A DNA stretch of 64,000 nt from Chitinophaga nivalis (GTDB lineage: Bacteria; Bacteroidota; Bacteroidia; Chitinophagales; Chitinophagaceae), in assembly GCF_025989125.1 (NCBI RefSeq), contig NZ_JAPDNR010000001.1:4260301-4324300 (forward strand), read 5' to 3'. Made by a program: the position numbers and the translations under genes. The notes below the pieces were generated by a model. That model saw only the letters and a list, made by a program, of their open reading frames with translations. It was not told the DNA's origin and ran no database searches. Shown here piece by piece: positions 52,701 through 61,795 of the stretch; positions within the stretch are counted from its first letter, which is position 1; each line of letters starts with the position of its first letter.

Positions 52701-54211
52701 TTGGGGGCACTGACGGGCGAAGAGGCATAGTCCGGATAAGGATAGCCGCCGGTTTGCAACCGGGAGGTATCTGCCGGCTGCGCCGCCAGCGCACCGGTAT
52801 AGTTGTAGTGATCGTAGTAATGATACGTTAGCGGGATGAGTGCCGCGGTATTGATGCCCGGCAGGGAATGGGTAGCCGTTACCGTAGTGGTGCCGCTGGT
52901 GAGCGTTGTGTCAATAAAAATATCGGTATCGGTGCCGCCACCGGTGTCAAACCCCATTTCCAGGGTGACAGATTCCGTCGCTTTGTATTGCGGCCGTCCG
53001 TCGAAGTTATTGACCGATAAATCGGTGACGCCCGGAAAAGTATAGCTGATGGCCTGGGTGCTGCTGGTGGCGGTATTAAGACTGTTCTGCAGCGTGGCCC
53101 TGCTGGCAGCAGATTTATACAAAGCCGTAGATATAGGCCGGTTCAAGGCATCATAGAAAGTAACCAGCCATTGTTGTTGGTTACGGAGGTTACCATCCCG
53201 CGTGAAGGCAGGCCGGTCGCGCACATCATACACGATCTCCGTTGTATCTGCTCCCGGTATTTTTCTGAAGATGGTTCTTCTTTTGCCATCATAGCCATAT
53301 AGATAACAAAGCCCGGCGGCAACAGTTGGTGTCATGACCCAGTTGCTTTTAATGGCATCTACTGCTTTGGGTGGGATGACAGCCCGCAGGTTATAGAGAT
53401 CATCATACACATAGTAGGTACAAAGCCAGCCGGGATGTCCATCGGCGGCATTGGCCGCGGTAGCCGTTTTACGGAGTAGTATCCGGTCTTCGGCATCTTT
53501 AAACACAACGCTACGATTGCCGTTTTCATCGGTGGTGATCTCTTTCAGCAAGGCACCTGCGGCATAGGTGCGACCAGTGTTGCTGGTGGGAAGTGCTCCG
53601 GGGGCGATGTCCCAGATACGTACGCCATCGGCAACAGTATTTACCAGGTATTGTTGGGTAACACCTTTGCCGCTACCGCCCCAGCTGTTGCCGGGTGGCA
53701 GTGTTTTAGTGACCCGGCTCAGGGGAGAAGGTTCGTATTGCGTTTCCTGGTAATAAATTTGTTCGCCGGGGTATTGTTGCCGCAGGAAAGCCTGTTGCCC
53801 GGTGAAAGGAGTTGCTTTAAACTTCCCGTTATTGTCTGCCGCTGTATAAGGCAGATAGGTATAGGCTTCTCTGCCCTGGTCGTCGTATACAACGGGTGTA
53901 ACGATATCCTTACCGGCAGGACTGGCTCCTTTTTGTACCTGTTGTAATAATCTGCCCAGACCATCGAAGTATTGGGTCGATTCCCGCACGGCTTTTATAT
54001 CAGTCGCATTTAATACCACGAGGGTATCTGCAGTGGGGATGGAGGGCTCCCGCTTACGGATGCTATTTACCTGCATACCAGTATAAGGTAAGGGTAATAA
54101 AACCGGCGTAGCGGCAGGTAAACCATTGCCACCGGGTATTTGCCGGGCCTGTACGGCTACTGTTATACCAGTGAGCAGACAGCTGAGGAATATGGATAAA
54201 AATGTCTTCAT
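49778..54211 (-). CDS. Exported Rhs/YD-repeat polymorphic toxin with transglycosylase-like tip
   Basis: 1477 residues from the ATG at 54211, which starts the signal peptide MKTFLSIFLSCLLTGITVAV; an ATG at 54295 overlaps the upstream gene. An N-terminal DUF6443-type region (QYFDGLGRLLQQVQKGASPA) is followed by many YD repeats and the Rhs core end LEWYDYGARMYNQQTGRW, then DPLADK and PLKYVDPDGKGP. The last 236 residues form a separate tip with MALTESGAG (Glu near 1366), then KTDIMQSNVKGDW and DAIKRYNGGGDPNY. These resemble SLT-type lytic transglycosylases, so it probably cleaves peptidoglycan. GC falls in this tip, typical of exchangeable toxin modules. Paired with the large protein upstream (28-base gap). 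Confidence 0.78.
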   Translation of the reverse strand: MKTFLSIFLSCLLTGITVAVQARQIPGGNGLPAATPVLLPLPYTGMQVNSIRKREPSIPTADTLVVLNATDIKAVRESTQYFDGLGRLLQQVQKGASPAGKDIVTPVVYDDQGREAYTYLPYTAADNNGKFKATPFTGQQAFLRQQYPGEQIYYQETQYEPSPLSRVTKTLPPGNSWGGSGKGVTQQYLVNTVADGVRIWDIAPGALPTSNTGRTYAAGALLKEITTDENGNRSVVFKDAEDRILLRKTATAANAADGHPGWLCTYYVYDDLYNLRAVIPPKAVDAIKSNWVMTPTVAAGLCYLYGYDGKRRTIFRKIPGADTTEIVYDVRDRPAFTRDGNLRNQQQWLVTFYDALNRPISTALYKSAASRATLQNSLNTATSSTQAISYTFPGVTDLSVNNFDGRPQYKATESVTLEMGFDTGGGTDTDIFIDTTLTSGTTTVTATHSLPGINTAALIPLTYHYYDHYNYTGALAAQPADTSRLQTGGYPYPDYASSPVSAPKGFPTGTKVRIPGTDTWLTTTSYYNRKGRLVQTISENANSGQDITTTLYSFDGKVLSTYNRHSNPRSRVTSDIKWLNILSYDAAGRLQKVARQPNDSALKTIAQYTYHETGQLKTTTLGNNLESLTYTYNIRGWLKGINSDYARSGGNHFFGTELHYDYGYTQQQYNGNIAGITWRSKGDPQGRSYGYTYDGANRLLKGNFTQFNGGWNTSAGINFSMQMGNGTDPNTAYDANGNILAMTHQGLKGAASTTIDNLTYTYPAHSNQLQGVADAANDPSSQLGDFKEVNGTGNNDYSYDDNGNLTRDANKNIPANGIIYNHLNLPTSVTVTGKGTIQLVYDAVGNKLRKTVTDLSTSPATTTVTDYIKGIVYCNDTLQYLPHEEGRIRLVLRDKQPISYVYDYFLKDHLGNIRSVLTEQTDFSIYKATMETDKAALENTLFSNIDNTRVPRPAGYPTDSSSNKSVARLSPGNNGKKTGPSLVLKVMAGDTLQIAAKAFYKTDQAPAAASTPAATMLADLIQTFSGNAAAGGDHGATSPGNFTPFNASFFHSDYQKIKEKDPERRHQENIKAYLNYILFDDQFKLVDQSSGVKQVKKFPDKLQVLQSDKIVVNKSGFMYVYTSNESPYNLFFDDVIVTKTDGPLLEETHYYPFGLTMAGISSNAFKGTSYIENRIKYNGKELQRGEFGDGSGLEWYDYGARMYNQQTGRWSVIDPLADKMSNFSPYNYTFNNPLKYVDPDGKGPQDIVFFDRAGNEIYRIPSKTQFRTFVQTGDLTFGNFASGKTFSEATMPKIANVSGFNYDQPVYQQHDYLISAQTFLFNERLEMAKLSTQTNSLPTPDDDHTIGSDLPQKLDVNLVKSMALTESGAGTVSGNTGTGKTDIMQSNVKGDWSDMKIRLGLEKGQQMTAKQSIHSGIELLFIKGMSSDSKGNMNWRAGNNGDWLDAIKRYNGGGDPNYMKKILERYNSMQKATKNNY

Positions 54212-54239
54212 GTTTTTCGGAATTAAAACAAGCAATACA

Positions 54240-57200
54240 TTATTGGGTAACCGGTTGTTGGTAGCGGTATTGAATGAGTTGTTCAATTTTTCCATCCAGG
54301 TTGTTGATCAGCTTTAGTCGCCTGTTGTTGTCATATTCATAGAAGGTGGTCTTGCCGGATGCATCGGTGACGGAAGTAATACCTGTGAGCGGGCTGTAAG
54401 TATAGGTGCTGACCTGCGCTGTGGTACCGCTAAGGGCGGTGCGAATCTTGTTGAGTTCTGTCCGCAGGGCCTGGTCACTGGCCGGTCGATTGATAACGGT
54501 CGTATCCACGTAACGGATGACGGTAGCATAGGTAGCGCCGGTGATGAACGCGACAGGGTACTGGTGATCATATCCCCAGATAATGGCTTGCGGCGCGTCA
54601 TAGGTATTATGTTGCTGGGTAATGTTACCGAAAGTATCGTAGCTGTCGAAGTTCAGTGCGGGCACATAGCGTTTGTCCGTATTCACCGATGTGGCGCTGA
54701 TGGCGGTAGGCGTGAAGTTCGTCAGGCCAGTGGTGGCATCCAGACTGAAAACCGTATCCGCAAAAGGCTGGGCGGGTTTATACCGGATGTATTGTGCGCT
54801 GATGGTACGTATATTACTGTTATCCGCTTCCTGCCGCTGGGTATATTTTTCTATGAGAGCCGCTACAACATGTTTGTCTTGCAGATTGCGGACGGCAAGT
54901 GCCGCAGGTGTGGCCGTGCCGGCAGCAATGGTGAAATCCGGCGGATAGCGGTAATGGGTGAGGAGGTAATCTCCTTCCGCATTACGGGTCGTGGTTTTGA
55001 TGGGATAGGTATGCGAATAGCTCCTGTTGTATTCGTAAGTGGTATTGGTCGTGAAGTTGCCGGCTGGTGTATATACGATAGACGAATCGGCCGACTTGAG
55101 GGCATGGCGGCTGGTGCGCAACGCATAATAGGGCCGTGTGCTATATTGCATATTGGGGAATGTCAACCGGATATCATCCAGTATCAGCGAAACAGATAGC
55201 TCATCGGAGAGGTTATCATCCAGGAGATACTGAAAGAAGTCCTGTTTCACCAGCTGCTGTTTGTTGTTGCGATAATCCACTTGTTTCAGCAGGCCCCGTT
55301 TCCAGGCATTATCTTCCGATACGCGGGTACGTGTGGGCAAGGTCAGGCTCTGTACATGTTGATCTGCATACAAGCTTTGGTTATCCCTGCCATTGGTGTA
55401 ATAGTAAGTAATCTGACTGCTGTCTGCGCTGGTTTCTGTTACTTCTGCATAGCCGATCACGCCGCCCTGGGCATTTCCCAGTGGTATCAGCGGATTGATG
55501 GAAAGATTGATGAAGCCGCAGATGTCCTGTTTATGGCCTTCCAGATTGTTACCGATGGTTATCGTATGTTCTTCCCCGTAGTAATAGGATTGGCTGATAT
55601 TAGAAAAGGGTGTTTCTAATACGCCGTTAGAACGTTTCGCGGAATGATAGGTGTAGGATTTGGCAAAAGATGCACTGGTATCTACGGGATCGGTGAACGT
55701 GATTTTTTTAACCCGGAGGCCACCGGCAGTATAGATACCATTGGTTTTGTAGGGGAATAACAGGTCCACTTTCATCTCCGCCAGCAGCCCACGTTTGGGC
55801 GCATTACAATAGATCCTGTATTTTCCTTCGGGCAGATAAAGCTGCACGGAGAAATCAGGATTGGCTTTATATTTTAGCTGGTTATAGGAGTATTCATCAA
55901 AAGGATTACCGATAGTATCTACCGGAGAAACGGTATATGTTTTTAATACCTCAAATGCACCGGTACTGTCGTTGTACCGTTCCAGCCGGGCGGTTGCTTT
56001 GGGCGGATCAAAAGGATAGGGATTACGCAGGTGAGTTTGATATTCCGTGAAGGTAACCCCGACGTTGATGCCCAGATCGCCCCACAGCTTTACCTGCTGG
56101 GCTTTATGTACAACGAAGTTCCGGATGGCTACCGGTTCCGGCGCAGTAGGGCCGCTGATCATAAAAATAGCGCGGCAATATTTCATGTATACGGAATCCA
56201 GTACCAGTTGGGTATAGCGGTCTTGTTCAATGGTACTGTCTCTGGTAAAGGAAAAGGCGCTGTACGTGTTATCTTCATATTCAAAGGTGGTTTTCCCGCC
56301 GGTAGGGTAAGTGATCGCCGACAGCGTGCCTATTTGCCCGTAGGTGGCATCAGAATTTTTATAGGTACTGTTGGGGAAATTGAGTCCGTATAATTGTTGT
56401 GGGGAGAAGTTTTTATAGATTTTGAAATTAGGTTGATACTGATCGTTGCTTAAAGGACTGCTATCATTGCCTATCTGTACATTTTCATCTTCTGCATTGT
56501 AAAAACCCCAGAGGTCTTCGCCTACAGCGCCTATCGGCGGCAAGGTAACACCGTGTACAGATTCGATATAGGTGAAGCGGTGGGTCTGATCATTGACGGC
56601 TACCTCCTGTAGTTTTAATCTTTTCAATAATTTACTGCTGGAGGCGCTATTAAAATAATCGTAGGAGAACCCAACCTTCCTGATGCGTTGACTACCAGCT
56701 GTGACAACAATACTATCATAGCGATACCGGTACATATCTGCGCGGGTAGTATCGCCATAAAATTTGATTTTATTATTATTCCAGTTGATTTCATGCAGGA
56801 ACAAGGCGGTGGAATAGAAATGCGGTTTATCGTTGGTGTATTTGGGGGTAAAGGGCATGCAGTTAGGATTGTTGCCATATGCGTAGTCTGCCCTGGTAAG
56901 ATCCTGATGTTTCAGCACATTGGTCAATATCCATAGAGGAGCGGACCACAGGGCGTTCTCATCATACAATTCATGATTATAGTATTTTTTATAGGAAAAG
57001 GTGATCGTCTGTTGATGATCAGGTAGGTATATTTTGCTGAGATACCAGCTGGTATTATAGAGGCGGCCACCAGATATAAAGTGCATATTGGCGCTTTCAT
57101 CGAGGGCTGTTTCTGTAGAATCAAAAAAGTATTGTACTCCTCTTGTATCCGTAAATTTGAATTTACGGTTATCGTATTCCATTTTAAGATCACTACCGGA

Positions 57201-57845
57201 CAACGTCATCGGCACCCCTTTATTGGTGAAGGTAAACTGCCCGGTGTAGCCCATGAAGTTGAAATAGAAAAGGTCCTGCTCCATATCTATCCGGGAGTAG
57301 GGAGAAGGATTTACCTGTTTTCTTTCGGCATCGATTCCCGGTGTGCTGAATATCATGTCGATACGTTCCGGGAGTGTGAAGTTGCTTTCAAAACCGCCTA
57401 TATTAGTGCCAATACGCGCTTTATACTGACTGTTATAGTAGTCGTCTGCGTCGGCCATGCCTTCTTTATAGGGGTCGTGATCATCCGGGTAGCCGCGCAC
57501 AATCCGGGTGATCATACCACCGGCATTGAGGGTCCAGCCCAGGCCGGCCGGCCCGGCAATATCCCGCACCTTAATGCCGGAAGCATGGTAGCTGAGTGAT
57601 ATGGGCAGCGTAACATCTTTTACAGTCAGTTCATACAAGGGTATGCTGATGTTGGGAATGCCGCTGTAATGGCCTACCGGCACCTCTACAAACTTTCCTA
57701 GCGAAGCTGTTTGAACGGCCGGGGGAACATGGTACAGCACAACGTTGCCGGTTTGAGCAGCGGTGGTAAAATGGGTAAGGGTTGCTGCTGCAAACAATGC
57801 ATAGGATATTTTCTGGCGGATGAATACCAATATATCAGGGATCAT
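54240..57845 (-). CDS. Large exported Rhs-associated protein
   Basis: 1201 residues. A signal peptide near the start (YALFAAATLTHFTTAAQ) precedes a Bacteroidota-type surface module (FVEVPVGHYSGIPNISIPLY, then GLGWTLNAGGMITRIVRG), which has the shape of SpvB/TcaC-like shell proteins. The C-terminus ends in YD-type repeats (YSPLTGITSVTDASGKTTFY). It ends 28 bases before the DUF6443-Rhs toxin gene and is almost certainly its partner, supplying part of the shell or the delivery surface. No catalytic site is visible. Confidence 0.75.
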   Translation of the reverse strand: MIPDILVFIRQKISYALFAAATLTHFTTAAQTGNVVLYHVPPAVQTASLGKFVEVPVGHYSGIPNISIPLYELTVKDVTLPISLSYHASGIKVRDIAGPAGLGWTLNAGGMITRIVRGYPDDHDPYKEGMADADDYYNSQYKARIGTNIGGFESNFTLPERIDMIFSTPGIDAERKQVNPSPYSRIDMEQDLFYFNFMGYTGQFTFTNKGVPMTLSGSDLKMEYDNRKFKFTDTRGVQYFFDSTETALDESANMHFISGGRLYNTSWYLSKIYLPDHQQTITFSYKKYYNHELYDENALWSAPLWILTNVLKHQDLTRADYAYGNNPNCMPFTPKYTNDKPHFYSTALFLHEINWNNNKIKFYGDTTRADMYRYRYDSIVVTAGSQRIRKVGFSYDYFNSASSSKLLKRLKLQEVAVNDQTHRFTYIESVHGVTLPPIGAVGEDLWGFYNAEDENVQIGNDSSPLSNDQYQPNFKIYKNFSPQQLYGLNFPNSTYKNSDATYGQIGTLSAITYPTGGKTTFEYEDNTYSAFSFTRDSTIEQDRYTQLVLDSVYMKYCRAIFMISGPTAPEPVAIRNFVVHKAQQVKLWGDLGINVGVTFTEYQTHLRNPYPFDPPKATARLERYNDSTGAFEVLKTYTVSPVDTIGNPFDEYSYNQLKYKANPDFSVQLYLPEGKYRIYCNAPKRGLLAEMKVDLLFPYKTNGIYTAGGLRVKKITFTDPVDTSASFAKSYTYHSAKRSNGVLETPFSNISQSYYYGEEHTITIGNNLEGHKQDICGFINLSINPLIPLGNAQGGVIGYAEVTETSADSSQITYYYTNGRDNQSLYADQHVQSLTLPTRTRVSEDNAWKRGLLKQVDYRNNKQQLVKQDFFQYLLDDNLSDELSVSLILDDIRLTFPNMQYSTRPYYALRTSRHALKSADSSIVYTPAGNFTTNTTYEYNRSYSHTYPIKTTTRNAEGDYLLTHYRYPPDFTIAAGTATPAALAVRNLQDKHVVAALIEKYTQRQEADNSNIRTISAQYIRYKPAQPFADTVFSLDATTGLTNFTPTAISATSVNTDKRYVPALNFDSYDTFGNITQQHNTYDAPQAIIWGYDHQYPVAFITGATYATVIRYVDTTVINRPASDQALRTELNKIRTALSGTTAQVSTYTYSPLTGITSVTDASGKTTFYEYDNNRRLKLINNLDGKIEQLIQYRYQQPVTQ

Positions 57846-58040
57846 AGCAGGGGCTTTATCTTATCAATAAAGCTATTTTCACGGCAAATGGATAGCAGTG
57901 CTATTTATTCGGGTGGGGGCTTACTGGAGCATGCCAATTGATACGGATTAGGTATCATTTCCGGCAAAATTGTATAAATCAGTGGCGCATAAATTCAAAT
58001 GGAGATAATGCTGGCGAGCCGACATTATCTCCAATGTGTC

Positions 58041-58367
58041 CTATTCTTCCTCTACAGTCGCTGTGGGGGCATTCTCTATGACTGAGTCAATGCCATTATC
58101 CCTTCCTGAAGAGGATTCATACATTTCACTGGTGCCAATTACTTGTCCATTTGAGGCCTTTAGATTGAAATAGTGTTGCCCGTTTTTTGCAACTAGTTTT
58201 TCGTAACGGTTTTCATCAGGAGCGTTTTTCTTAACTGAATCGATTCCGTTATTACAAGCACTTTTTGTGGTGTACATTTCACTCGACAGAATAGTTTGGC
58301 CATTGTTTGCTTTGAGGTTAAAGTAATGTTGTCCGTCTTTAGCAGTTTTAATAATGAACTTACCCAT
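58041..58367 (-). CDS. YegP-like protein with two DUF1508 repeats
   Basis: 108 residues, two copies of the DUF1508 unit of about 48 residues: GKFIIKTAKDGQHYFNLKAN then GIDSVKKNAP, and YEKLVAKNGQHYFNLKASNG then GIDSVIENAP. YegP folds as a tandem beta-alpha pair; its function is unknown, with stress roles suspected in other bacteria. No signal peptide, so cytoplasmic. Monocistronic, 195 bases before the Rhs locus. Confidence 0.93.
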   Translation of the reverse strand: MGKFIIKTAKDGQHYFNLKANNGQTILSSEMYTTKSACNNGIDSVKKNAPDENRYEKLVAKNGQHYFNLKASNGQVIGTSEMYESSSGRDNGIDSVIENAPTATVEEE

Positions 58368-58816
58368 AAATGTTTAGTGTTTAGTAGCGTTAGAGATTCT
58401 CTGTTATAAAAGTAAGTTGAAAGGCAACGAGTAATCAGTTTGATGGTTTGCATCCGGGAGCTAAACTTATTAAGAGACAACAGCACTATAAATCAATTTG
58501 GGATAATCACCGTATGGTAACCATTTTAATAACAAAATTGTTCATTTCGCTATGCAGCTTTTCTTGTTATATTTTTTGTAACAAGGTTCGATAGTTTTAA
58601 ATAAGCTGATATGTGTGAAGGGAGATCGTGTTGATACTATGGTATTGAAAACAATTGCCTGGAGGGGTGGGATATATCGTATAAATATCCCGATAGATCA
58701 CCAAAATAACGTCTCAAATATAGTTGTGGTAAACGATCGATGATTTCCTGTGGGCGGAAATGTTTTTATAGGTCCCGCCCTCAGGAATCAGTTGCTTTTA
58801 ATGGAGATATGTTAGA
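58368..58816. other. Intergenic region, no gene seen
   Basis: About 450 AT-rich bases between the YegP-like gene and the SymE-like gene. No protein-like frame or strong hairpin was seen. Confidence 0.5.
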
Positions 58817-59038
58817 TTAATCTTCCCGGATTGATCCTGGTTTGGCAGCTTTGCCAGCAATGTTTATAACCAGTGTTTCATGACTTACTGAAATGGTGAT
58901 ACTATCACCAATTTCAAATCCGGCTTTTTCAAGCCAGTAGCCTGAAAGGTTTAACCAGGGAACCTCTTTCCATTCATACATTCGGGGGGTACTCTTAGCA
59001 TGTAGTTTAGCTTTTCGGTGGATTAACTGTGTATTCAT
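58817..59038 (-). CDS. SymE-like toxin
   Basis: 73 residues. The C-terminal half matches the SymE toxin domain: PWLNLSGYWLEKAGF near 28-42, then GDSITISVSHETLVINI with the beta-hairpin of the AbrB-like swapped barrel fold. The N-terminus is short and basic (LIHRKAKLHAKS). E. coli SymE is an SOS-induced RNA-cleaving toxin kept off by the antisense RNA SymR; no SymR-like RNA can be recognised here. Divergent from an XRE regulator 202 bases away, which may be its control. Toxin activity in this organism is inference. Confidence 0.75.
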   Translation of the reverse strand: MNTQLIHRKAKLHAKSTPRMYEWKEVPWLNLSGYWLEKAGFEIGDSITISVSHETLVINIAGKAAKPGSIRED

Positions 59039-59056
59039 GATGTGAATTATTTATCA

Positions 59057-59141
59057 CAAAAATACAATAAAGTTATTTAAATGGCACATTTTAAGTGTCT
59101 TTTTTATCTTTTTAGTGTCATTTGTGCGTCATTAAATGTGC
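59057..59141. promoter_or_regulatory. SymE promoter box and repeated operator-like motifs
   Basis: On the minus strand TATTTTTG at 59057-59064 fits the TAnnTTTG box about 20 bases before the SymE start. Upstream lie GCACATTT (59084-59091) and its inverted copy AAATGTGC (59134-59141), plus two copies of AGTGTC at 59094-59099 and 59114-59119. These are candidates for binding by the divergent XRE regulator. Confidence 0.4.
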
Positions 59142-59240
59142 TGTTTGTGTAACATTGAACGGTTGTCATAAACATGGTGAGTGAGGGATTTAATTCACAT
59201 TTAACTTTAAATCGCTAGTTTTAGAAATAAATAATACATT

Positions 59241-59582
59241 ATGACATTCGGCCAGAAAATCACATTAGCAAGGAAGGATAAGAACTGGACGCAAGCTGAA
59301 TTAGGTGATGCAATCGGCACCTCGAGGGATATTGTTGGAAAGTATGAACGGGATGAAATCAAACCTTCGATCGAGGTGGCAGCCAAAATTGCCGATGTGC
59401 TGGATTGTTCACTTGATTATCTTGTAAGGGGGATTACTAGTCAAATAAATATGGCCACCACCTCACCTGATTTAATTCAATACATGATTAGATTAGGGAA
59501 CCTTTTACCAGTTCATAAAGACCACGTAATTGCAGTAATAGATGCTTTCGAAGCAAAAGAGAAAATTCAGTCCAAAAAATAA
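59241..59582 (+). CDS. XRE-family helix-turn-helix regulator
   Basis: 113 residues. Residues 3-60 form a Cro/CI helix-turn-helix (FGQKITLARKDKNWTQAELG, then IVGKYERDEIKPS) of the SinR/phage repressor type. The C-terminal half is helical (MIRLGNLLPVHKDHVIAVID) and may serve for dimerisation. No metallopeptidase or toxin domain is attached. It is divergent from the SymE-like gene and probably represses it, or itself, through the repeats in the spacer. Confidence 0.9.
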   Translation: MTFGQKITLARKDKNWTQAELGDAIGTSRDIVGKYERDEIKPSIEVAAKIADVLDCSLDYLVRGITSQINMATTSPDLIQYMIRLGNLLPVHKDHVIAVIDAFEAKEKIQSKK

Positions 59583-59692
59583 CCAGGCGCTCGCCAAACC
59601 GGCCAGTATCCTGAGGTGAATAAATTAGTATATTTATTGTGTATTTCAGATTTGTGCCCCAGATATTATTGTAACTGTCACCCCATATCGCT

Positions 59693-60673
59693 ATGAACTT
59701 TATTCTGCCTAAATATCTTCAAAAAGATATAACGGTAACGACTATCCGTCCACCTTATAGTAAGAGTGGACTATTACCATTTTTAGATACTGTTACTTTC
59801 AATGGAAGCTTTGGATGTGTGTTACTACAATCTTTTCATAAAACAGACTTTGCTATTTATCAACATGTATTCCGGATGAAGCAACAGGTAAGTGTAAAAG
59901 TGGAGGCAAGGCAGCCCATGATTACACTTAGCTATGTGCTCAAAGGAATCATACCTTGTAACCTCAATGGCTTTGGTAAGGCGATGTTAGCGGAAGGTTG
60001 GTACCATCTTTATTATGTACCAGTGGGTAAGCATACGGCAGCCATGCCTTGTGGAGAAGCAGTTGTATTCCAGATTAACTTCAACCAGGAACTTATTCAG
60101 GAACTGGGGAACAAGTATGAGGTACTCCGTGATGTGTGTGAAAATGTGATGAATGAAAGTGGGAAAGGAGTACAGCAAATGGCGGCGGAGATAACACCCA
60201 GAATCAAAGAAATATTAAACGGTATTTATAATTGCAACCTGGAAGATGCAGAATTAGAACTGTTTTTACGGGCCCGCATTTACGATCTGCTATTGTTATA
60301 TCTTGAAGAATTAAGTGCGGCTAAAAGAAGTTTTAATACCCGCTATCATTTTTCCAAAGAGGATCTCCAGGCTTTGCATGAGATAAGTACTTTACTACAA
60401 GAACGAATACACGAACCGATTAACCAGCAGGTATTAGCACGGTATGTTCATCTTCACCCTAAAAAACTGGCAGAGGGATTTAGGTTGATGTATGGCGTAA
60501 CGATCCATGAATGGGTATCGAGAGCAAGGATTGATAAAGCCAAAAAATTACTAAAGGAAAGCAGTATACCCATCGGTGAAATAGCCCTGGAATTGGGCTA
60601 TACGACTACTTCTATTTTTACACGGGCATTTAAAGGTATGGTGGGTTGTACACCAAAGCATTACCGGAAATAA
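59693..60673 (+). CDS. AraC-family transcriptional regulator
   Basis: 326 residues. The first 200 are a sensor of unrecognised type (MNFILPKYLQKDITVTTIRP; VLKGIIPCNLNGFGKAML). The double helix-turn-helix lies at about 222-326 (HEPINQQVLARYVHLHPKKL, then IPIGEIALELGYTTTSIFTR and GCTPKHYRK at the C-terminus). The pattern resembles regulators of iron or siderophore uptake of the PchR type, which bind their ligand in an N-terminal cupin-like half; that is a weak inference. Followed by a terminator shared with the converging gene. Confidence 0.88.
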   Translation: MNFILPKYLQKDITVTTIRPPYSKSGLLPFLDTVTFNGSFGCVLLQSFHKTDFAIYQHVFRMKQQVSVKVEARQPMITLSYVLKGIIPCNLNGFGKAMLAEGWYHLYYVPVGKHTAAMPCGEAVVFQINFNQELIQELGNKYEVLRDVCENVMNESGKGVQQMAAEITPRIKEILNGIYNCNLEDAELELFLRARIYDLLLLYLEELSAAKRSFNTRYHFSKEDLQALHEISTLLQERIHEPINQQVLARYVHLHPKKLAEGFRLMYGVTIHEWVSRARIDKAKKLLKESSIPIGEIALELGYTTTSIFTRAFKGMVGCTPKHYRK

Positions 60674-60700
60674 AGAACCGGGTAATTACTACCCGGTTCT
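60674..60700. terminator. Bidirectional terminator
   Basis: Arms AGAACCGGGTA and (T)ACCCGGTTCT with a short loop follow the AraC stop at once and precede the stop of the converging gene by 8 bases. No T run on either strand, so termination may need help. Confidence 0.65.
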
Positions 60701-60708
60701 GAGAATGG

Positions 60709-61272
60709 CTAGATAACCTGCTCTTTTAGGGTAATATTCCCCGGCAAATCGCTGGCCTTAACCTTTACGGTACAACCGCCCGGTGTCTGATTTTCCTTTG
60801 TAGCGGTGTATATCCAGTCCAGTCCATTGTTGCTCATTGCTGCAGCGCCTTCTTCCAATAATTCATTGGCGGCACTAAAGATGGAGACTTGTACCGCGTT
60901 TACTTTAAAATCATCGATGGCACGTATCCGAATAGTACTGCCTATGAGACCCGTGTATGGGCTCACATCCAATTCCTTGATTTCCGGAGCACGGAACGCA
61001 TCTGCCAGGGCCAGGTTGTAAGCACTTAGCCCATTTTTCGCGGCTGCCTGATACATGGTCAATAAATCCGGATTAGCCATCACCGACTTTGCGTAAATGG
61101 AGGCCGTAAGGAATCGCTCCCGTACTGCCTGTTGCGCATCGGAGGGAGGGCGATTGGTTTTTCGGGGTCTTTTACAAAGAACAGATTGCCCGAAGCGCTG
61201 GCGGAATACCAATTGCTTTGCGAAGGTGCCATGGGCACCTTGGATAATTACATTGTCATTTGAATACGCCAT
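60709..61272 (-). CDS. Uncharacterised 187-residue protein
   Basis: No family recognised. It starts MAYSNDNVIIQGAHGTFAKQ, has no signal peptide or membrane segment and splits into a basic, helical first half (LCKRPRKTNRPPSDAQQAVR) and a beta-rich second half (YTGLIGSTIRIRAIDDFKVN). Such composition recalls small phage-like or DNA-binding proteins, but that is not sufficient to assign a role. Monocistronic, converging on the AraC gene. Confidence 0.6.
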   Translation of the reverse strand: MAYSNDNVIIQGAHGTFAKQLVFRQRFGQSVLCKRPRKTNRPPSDAQQAVRERFLTASIYAKSVMANPDLLTMYQAAAKNGLSAYNLALADAFRAPEIKELDVSPYTGLIGSTIRIRAIDDFKVNAVQVSIFSAANELLEEGAAAMSNNGLDWIYTATKENQTPGGCTVKVKASDLPGNITLKEQVI

Positions 61273-61795
61273 AAGATAGGCTTTAGAAATGATGAATTAC
61301 TGGGGATGCAATGGCGGATATTTGCTCATACACCTGCAGTATGTTAACACTTCAAAGTTGAAAAATAGCGCGTGTTTTAAATATCCCAAAATGGAGAAAA
61401 AATGTTCAAAACTGGAGATTTTGCATAGGTACAGTGTAAAGTTAATCTTGTGGCAGAAAGAACTACTTTTTTTATGCCTCCATCGCAAGGTAAATGCGTA
61501 AAGATCATGTGATACTATATTACCAAATATGCTTACTACTAGCTTACTAAAACAAAAGCACATTGAATGCACAACGTTTGCAATCGGATTTTCCTGTTAA
61601 AATTATATTAGTATGTTGGAAGATGGGAGAGGAATTATATAAGGTACGTGTTTTTCAAATATACATGTTTTTAGCATCGGTACATAACTGGCTGATAAGA
61701 TGCTGTTTTTTATCAGCCTCCTTGTATTACCGCTTAGCAAACCTCATAAGACAAGGTTGCTAAAATGCCGATGGGTAGCAGGTATTCTTCACTGG
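61273..61795. other. 520-base intergenic region with one hairpin
   Basis: No gene seen. A hairpin with 9-base arms GGCTGATAA and TTATCAGCC (11-base loop) lies at 61690-61718. A weaker stem (AGCAAaCCT and AAGGTTGCT) lies at about 61737-61762. Short open frames on both strands lack protein-like composition. Confidence 0.45.

Noticed and set aside
61289..61763. Small open frames as candidates for more cysteine-rich peptides
   Set aside because: No double-glycine leader or cysteine frame; composition not protein-like.
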